64,000 nt of DNA from assembly GCF_002097715.1 (NCBI RefSeq), contig NZ_CP020737.1, positions 2,542,001 through 2,606,000 of the forward strand. The letters run 5' to 3'. Shown one piece after another: positions 60,707 through 64,000 of the stretch. Position numbers and translations under genes: made by a program. This DNA comes from Burkholderia ubonensis subsp. mesacidophila. GTDB lineage: Bacteria; Pseudomonadota; Gammaproteobacteria; Burkholderiales; Burkholderiaceae. The notes below the pieces were generated by a model, which saw nothing but the letters and a program-made list of their open reading frames with translations, had not been told where the DNA came from and did not search any database. Within the stretch, counting starts at the first letter, position 1; every line of letters starts with the position of its first letter.

Positions 60707-61381
60707 TCAGGCGCGCATTCCGCGGTGCGTGCGCCAATGCGCTTCCGGCATGACCGAGTCGCGCGTCGTCTCGGCCAGCATCCGCGCCAGCATCGCCTTG
60801 TCGAGCGGCACGCAGTAGACCGGCCGCCGCCGCTCGAAACGCCACCCTTCCGCCAGCGGCCCGGCATCGACCGCGTCGTAGCCGAGGCGATCCATCAGCG
60901 TGATCGTCGTGCTGCGCGCGTCGGCGTCGTCGCCGGCAATCGGCAGCGCGCGGCGGTCAGGCGAACCGGCGGGCCGCGCGTCCGGCACCACGTCCTCCAC
61001 CAGAATGGTATTGAACGCCTTGACGACGCGCGACTTCGGCAGATGATGCGCGAGCACGTCGGCCGTCGTCATCGCCCCGCTCTCGAGTTCGGGCAGCACA
61101 CCAAAATACGGGAAGTAGTTTTGCGGGTTCAGCACGATCTTGCCCTCGAGCGGCTCGACCGGCACCGCGCGACAGGCCTGCAACGGGAGCGCCGCGAACA
61201 CGATGTCGCCGAATGCGGCGGCTTCGTCCACCCGCCCGACTTCGCAGCCGAGCGGCCTGCGCAGCCCCTGGATGGTTTCCGGTCCGCGCGAATTGCTCAA
61301 CATGACCCGGTAGCCGACGCGGGTGGCCAGCCACGCGACCGACTGCGCCATACGGCCGGCGCCAATGATTCCGATCTTCAC
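60707..61381 (-). CDS. NADP-binding oxidoreductase (F420-dependent reductase-like)
   Basis: 224 residues from GTG 61379-61381, with AAAGGAGAGC upstream. The N-terminal Rossmann motif MKIGIIGAGRMAQSVAWLA and the following SNSRGPE fit NADPH binding. FGDIVFAALPLQA and VVKAFNTILVEDV are typical of the NADPH:F420 oxidoreductase-like and YqeN/STEAP-related family. In bacteria without F420 these act on unknown substrates. It is 152 bp downstream of the amidase on the same strand. Confidence 0.82.
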   Translation of the reverse strand: MKIGIIGAGRMAQSVAWLATRVGYRVMLSNSRGPETIQGLRRPLGCEVGRVDEAAAFGDIVFAALPLQACRAVPVEPLEGKIVLNPQNYFPYFGVLPELESGAMTTADVLAHHLPKSRVVKAFNTILVEDVVPDARPAGSPDRRALPIAGDDADARSTTITLMDRLGYDAVDAGPLAEGWRFERRRPVYCVPLDKAMLARMLAETTRDSVMPEAHWRTHRGMRA

Positions 61382-61533
61382 ACGCTCTCCTTTTTGGAAT
61401 TTTCATCCGGCCGCGCTTCGGGATCCCGCCACCCCGCGCGGGCGGACTGGCTTCGCCGCCCCGCACATCACGCTCACGCATGGGTTCGGCGGCGCAAGCG
61501 CCGCATCGCCCGTCGCCGCGCCGAAACCGCCGA

Positions 61534-63000
61534 TCAGGCCCGGACGAAAGGCGGTTCCACGCCGCCGAGCCACCGTTGCAGCGACAGTCCGATCGCGAGC
61601 ACGTCCCGGTCTCTGCCCGGCAGCCCGGCGAACTCGATCCCGACCGGCATGCCGTCATCCGCGAGTCCGGCGGGCAGCACGATGCTCGCCATGCCGACGC
61701 AACTGCCGAGCCCGACGTTGCGGCCCAATGCGTCGAACGCGTCGATCGTGCGGCCGCCGTCGATCGTCACGCCGGTTTCCTCGCCGATCCGGGGCGCCCG
61801 CACCATGGCAACGGGAAACGCAAGCGCGTCCACGCGATGCTCGCGCATGCCGGCGGCAACGATCGACGCGAGCGCACGCCGGTCGCTCAACGCCGCCTCG
61901 TAGGCATCGCGCGTGGGCGTGTGCGGCGGCAGGACCATCGCATCCATCAGGTTCTTCGTATTCGACCCGAGCGTCGCATACAGATCGTCGAAAGACACCC
62001 CCGCGTCGTGGCGCCGAAGGAAATCCCCGACGCTGCTGCGCAGTTCGGAGGCCACGATCGTCCCGACGATGCCGGGCGCGCGCGCCACCTCGCTCAGCGA
62101 GCCGGCGATTTCCACGACGGATACGCCTGCTTCGCGCAGGCGCGCCAGCGCGTGCCGCGCGACCCGTTCGACTTCGGGGTCGAGATCGGCCCAGAACGCC
62201 GCGGGGACGGCGACGCGAATTTCGTTCACGGGGCGCGGCTCGATAGCGCGCGCGTCGCGTGCGGCAATCTGATCGAACAGCACGAGATCCTCGACGAAGC
62301 GGGCGAGCGGGCCGACCTGATCGAAATTGCGGCTCAACGGCATGATGCCGTCGTCCGGATAGCGTCCGCGGCTCGGGCGAAAGCCCGCGATTCCGCAAAA
62401 GGATGCCGGCAGGCGGATCGATCCCCACGTATCCTCGGCCACCGCGAGCGGCGCCATCCGGGCCGACACGGCGGCGGCCGAGCCGCCGCTGCTGCCGCCC
62501 GGGCTGCGCGCGATATCGTACGGATTGCGAACCGCCCCGAAGGTTTCGTTGTTGCTGGTCCAGCCGAACGACAGTTCGTGCAGATTGGTCTTGCCCATGA
62601 CGATCGCCCCTTCGTCGTCGAGCAGGCCGATCACGCCGGCGTCGGCGGACGGCCGGAAGCCCGTCAGCGACAACGTGCCGTTCGACGTCGGCAGCGTGCG
62701 CGTATTCACGCTGTCCTTCACCGGAATCGGCAAGCCATGGAGCCGGCCGAGCGCGCCGCCGCGCCTGCGCCGTTCGTCGGCCGCGCGGGCCGCCTGCAGC
62801 ACCGCATCGCGATCCAGCGTGCGAAACGCATTGAGGTCACGCCACCGGTCCGCCTGCTCGAGGAGCGCCGTCGCATACCGCTCCGCGGTGAACTCGCCGC
62901 GCTGCATCGCGGCGACGGCCGCGGTCGCGCCGAGGCCGAGCAATGCGGCGTCGCCCGACGATGCGGCCTGCGTGAAGCCCTCTGCATTGTCCTTATCCAT
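61534..63000 (-). CDS. Amidase signature family enzyme
   Basis: 488 residues from ATG 63000, with GGAGGTGAAAG upstream. The catalytic Ser-cisSer-Lys triad is visible: Lys95 in PVKDS, cis-Ser in SPGGSSGGSAA (from 166) and nucleophile Ser194 in DTWGSIRLPAS. The usual second glycine of DTGGS is Trp192 here, which may narrow the active site. It hydrolyses an amide; similar proteins are often annotated as indoleacetamide hydrolases, but the substrate is not determined. It lies 72 bp downstream of the MFS gene and is likely cotranscribed. Confidence 0.87.
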   Translation of the reverse strand: MDKDNAEGFTQAASSGDAALLGLGATAAVAAMQRGEFTAERYATALLEQADRWRDLNAFRTLDRDAVLQAARAADERRRRGGALGRLHGLPIPVKDSVNTRTLPTSNGTLSLTGFRPSADAGVIGLLDDEGAIVMGKTNLHELSFGWTSNNETFGAVRNPYDIARSPGGSSGGSAAAVSARMAPLAVAEDTWGSIRLPASFCGIAGFRPSRGRYPDDGIMPLSRNFDQVGPLARFVEDLVLFDQIAARDARAIEPRPVNEIRVAVPAAFWADLDPEVERVARHALARLREAGVSVVEIAGSLSEVARAPGIVGTIVASELRSSVGDFLRRHDAGVSFDDLYATLGSNTKNLMDAMVLPPHTPTRDAYEAALSDRRALASIVAAGMREHRVDALAFPVAMVRAPRIGEETGVTIDGGRTIDAFDALGRNVGLGSCVGMASIVLPAGLADDGMPVGIEFAGLPGRDRDVLAIGLSLQRWLGGVEPPFVRA

Positions 63001-63072
63001 CTCTTTCACCTCCGTCGATTGTTCAGAAATCCGATTCCGCACCGCCCGCGCGCGCTGATATCCCGTGCCCGG

Positions 63073-64000
63073 TCAATGCGCGGCCTGTCCGGCCACGCGG
63101 CGATCGCGCCGATGTCGCGCGATCGCGAGCACCAGCCCCGTCAGCACCAGCAGAATCAACACGCTTCCATAGAAATTGGCGACCTTCAGCAACCCGATCC
63201 GCGGCGTCATGTAGCCGGCGAAAATCGCCGGCAGGCTGTTCGCGAGATAGCTTTCGACGTAGAAGGCCGCCATCAGTCCCGCTCGTTCGTGCGGCTGCGC
63301 GAGCGGCATCACGCTGCGCACCGCGCCGAGGAAAGCCGCACCGAAGCCGATTCCGGCAATCACCGAGCCGACGAGCAGCACCGCCGTCAGGCCGAGGTCG
63401 GCGCCCGCGAGGATCGCGGGGATGCCGACGAGCAGCGCCAGCGCGCCGACGATCAGCACCGGCAGCGGCTTGCGCAGGCGCACGACCAGGATGGCCGCCC
63501 CGCCGCTCAACGTCAGCGCCGCAACGCTCAGCCCGCCGAACCAGACCGATGCCGCGCCGGTCACCTTGCCGATCAGCGACGGCATCAGCGACAGATAGAA
63601 ACCACCGAGCGCCCACACCGCCACGTTGATCGGCGTGATCGCCAGCAGTTCGGCCCTGGCGGCCGGCGGCACCGAAATGCTCGGCCGCAGCGACTTCAGC
63701 GCGCCGGGCCGGCCGCCCGCCGTTTCCGGCGTGCGCCACGTCTGGAACAGCTGAAACGCGAACAGCGCCAGCAGCAGGACGAACACGAGATGCAATGGCG
63801 CCGGCGCCAGCTGGGCCAGCGCGGTCGAGCCGAGCACCCCGAGCGACATGCCGCCCATCGGCGCCAGCCCGTTGGTGAGCGCGCCCCGCTCCCTGTCCAG
63901 GTCGATGAGGGCCGCCCCCAGGGACGCTGTGGCGAGCCCGGTCGCCACGCCTTGCAGCACCCGGGCGGCGATCAGCCAGCCCGGGCCGACTGCCGCCAGG
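63073..64000 (-). CDS. MFS transporter (5' end outside window)
   Basis: About 309 C-terminal residues are visible; the frame remains open to base 64000 (LIAARVLQGVATG precedes the first internal start codons), so the true start lies to the right. At least eight hydrophobic segments and the MFS-like motif ARVLQGVATGLATASLGAAL are present. It is probably an inner-membrane proton-linked exporter or importer. Its proximity to the amidase hints at uptake of the amidase substrate or export of a product. Confidence 0.82.
   Translation of the reverse strand, partial: LAAVGPGWLIAARVLQGVATGLATASLGAALIDLDRERGALTNGLAPMGGMSLGVLGSTALAQLAPAPLHLVFVLLLALFAFQLFQTWRTPETAGGRPGALKSLRPSISVPPAARAELLAITPINVAVWALGGFYLSLMPSLIGKVTGAASVWFGGLSVAALTLSGGAAILVVRLRKPLPVLIVGALALLVGIPAILAGADLGLTAVLLVGSVIAGIGFGAAFLGAVRSVMPLAQPHERAGLMAAFYVESYLANSLPAIFAGYMTPRIGLLKVANFYGSVLILLVLTGLVLAIARHRRDRRVAGQAAH

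Overview
The window is GC-rich (about two thirds G+C by eye), densely coded DNA with codon use and gene families typical of a betaproteobacterium, most likely Burkholderia (cepacia complex or a close relative). I see no rRNA, tRNA, insertion sequence, prophage or CRISPR array. Species and replicon cannot be settled from the sequence alone.

Layout. 1-3.8 kb: the end of a lactonase-type beta-propeller gene, an AraC-type regulator, an unknown gene and a membrane fatty-acid desaturase. 4.3-17.4 kb: a Pel-type exopolysaccharide locus in two divergent arms, pelA(hydrolase only)-pelB-pelC leftward and pelD-pelE-pelF-pelG rightward. A second GH114-like lipoprotein gene lies beside pelC. A candidate sigma-54 promoter precedes pelD and a candidate FNR/Anr promoter precedes the extra hydrolase. 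17.4-18.0 kb: a HAD phosphatase. 18.1-28.1 kb: an eleven-gene operon for a hybrid type II secretion/type IV pilus-like machine (gspG-F-E, pilM/N/O/P-like genes, secretin, three further pseudopilins).

28.2-53.7 kb is the most unusual part. A soluble PAS histidine kinase and two NarL/FixJ-type response regulators sit with a SCO copper chaperone. Beyond them are a lytic transglycosylase and, leftward from 53.7 kb, two complementary multicopper-oxidase-like proteins and a 2,901-residue secreted modular protein. The same strand then carries small secreted and lipoprotein-sorting-like proteins, a cytochrome/substrate-binding-protein fusion, a Cyc2-like fused cytochrome-porin, a diheme cytochrome, a CcsB cytochrome-assembly protein and a DUF1269 protein. 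A recurring motif, close to GTAGGGRGGTGMCCCAT, lies upstream of the oxidase operon, the Cyc2-like gene, the transglycosylase and the secretion operon. This suggests one regulon. My inference is an extracellular metal-oxidation or outer-membrane electron-transfer system, with manganese or iron as candidate substrates, whose giant protein may be exported by the neighbouring secretion machine.

54.1-58.7 kb: a tellurite/toxic-anion resistance (Ter) mini-cluster. 59.1-64 kb: a DUF3592 protein, an unknown anchored protein, an NADP-dependent oxidoreductase, an amidase and an MFS transporter cut by the window edge.
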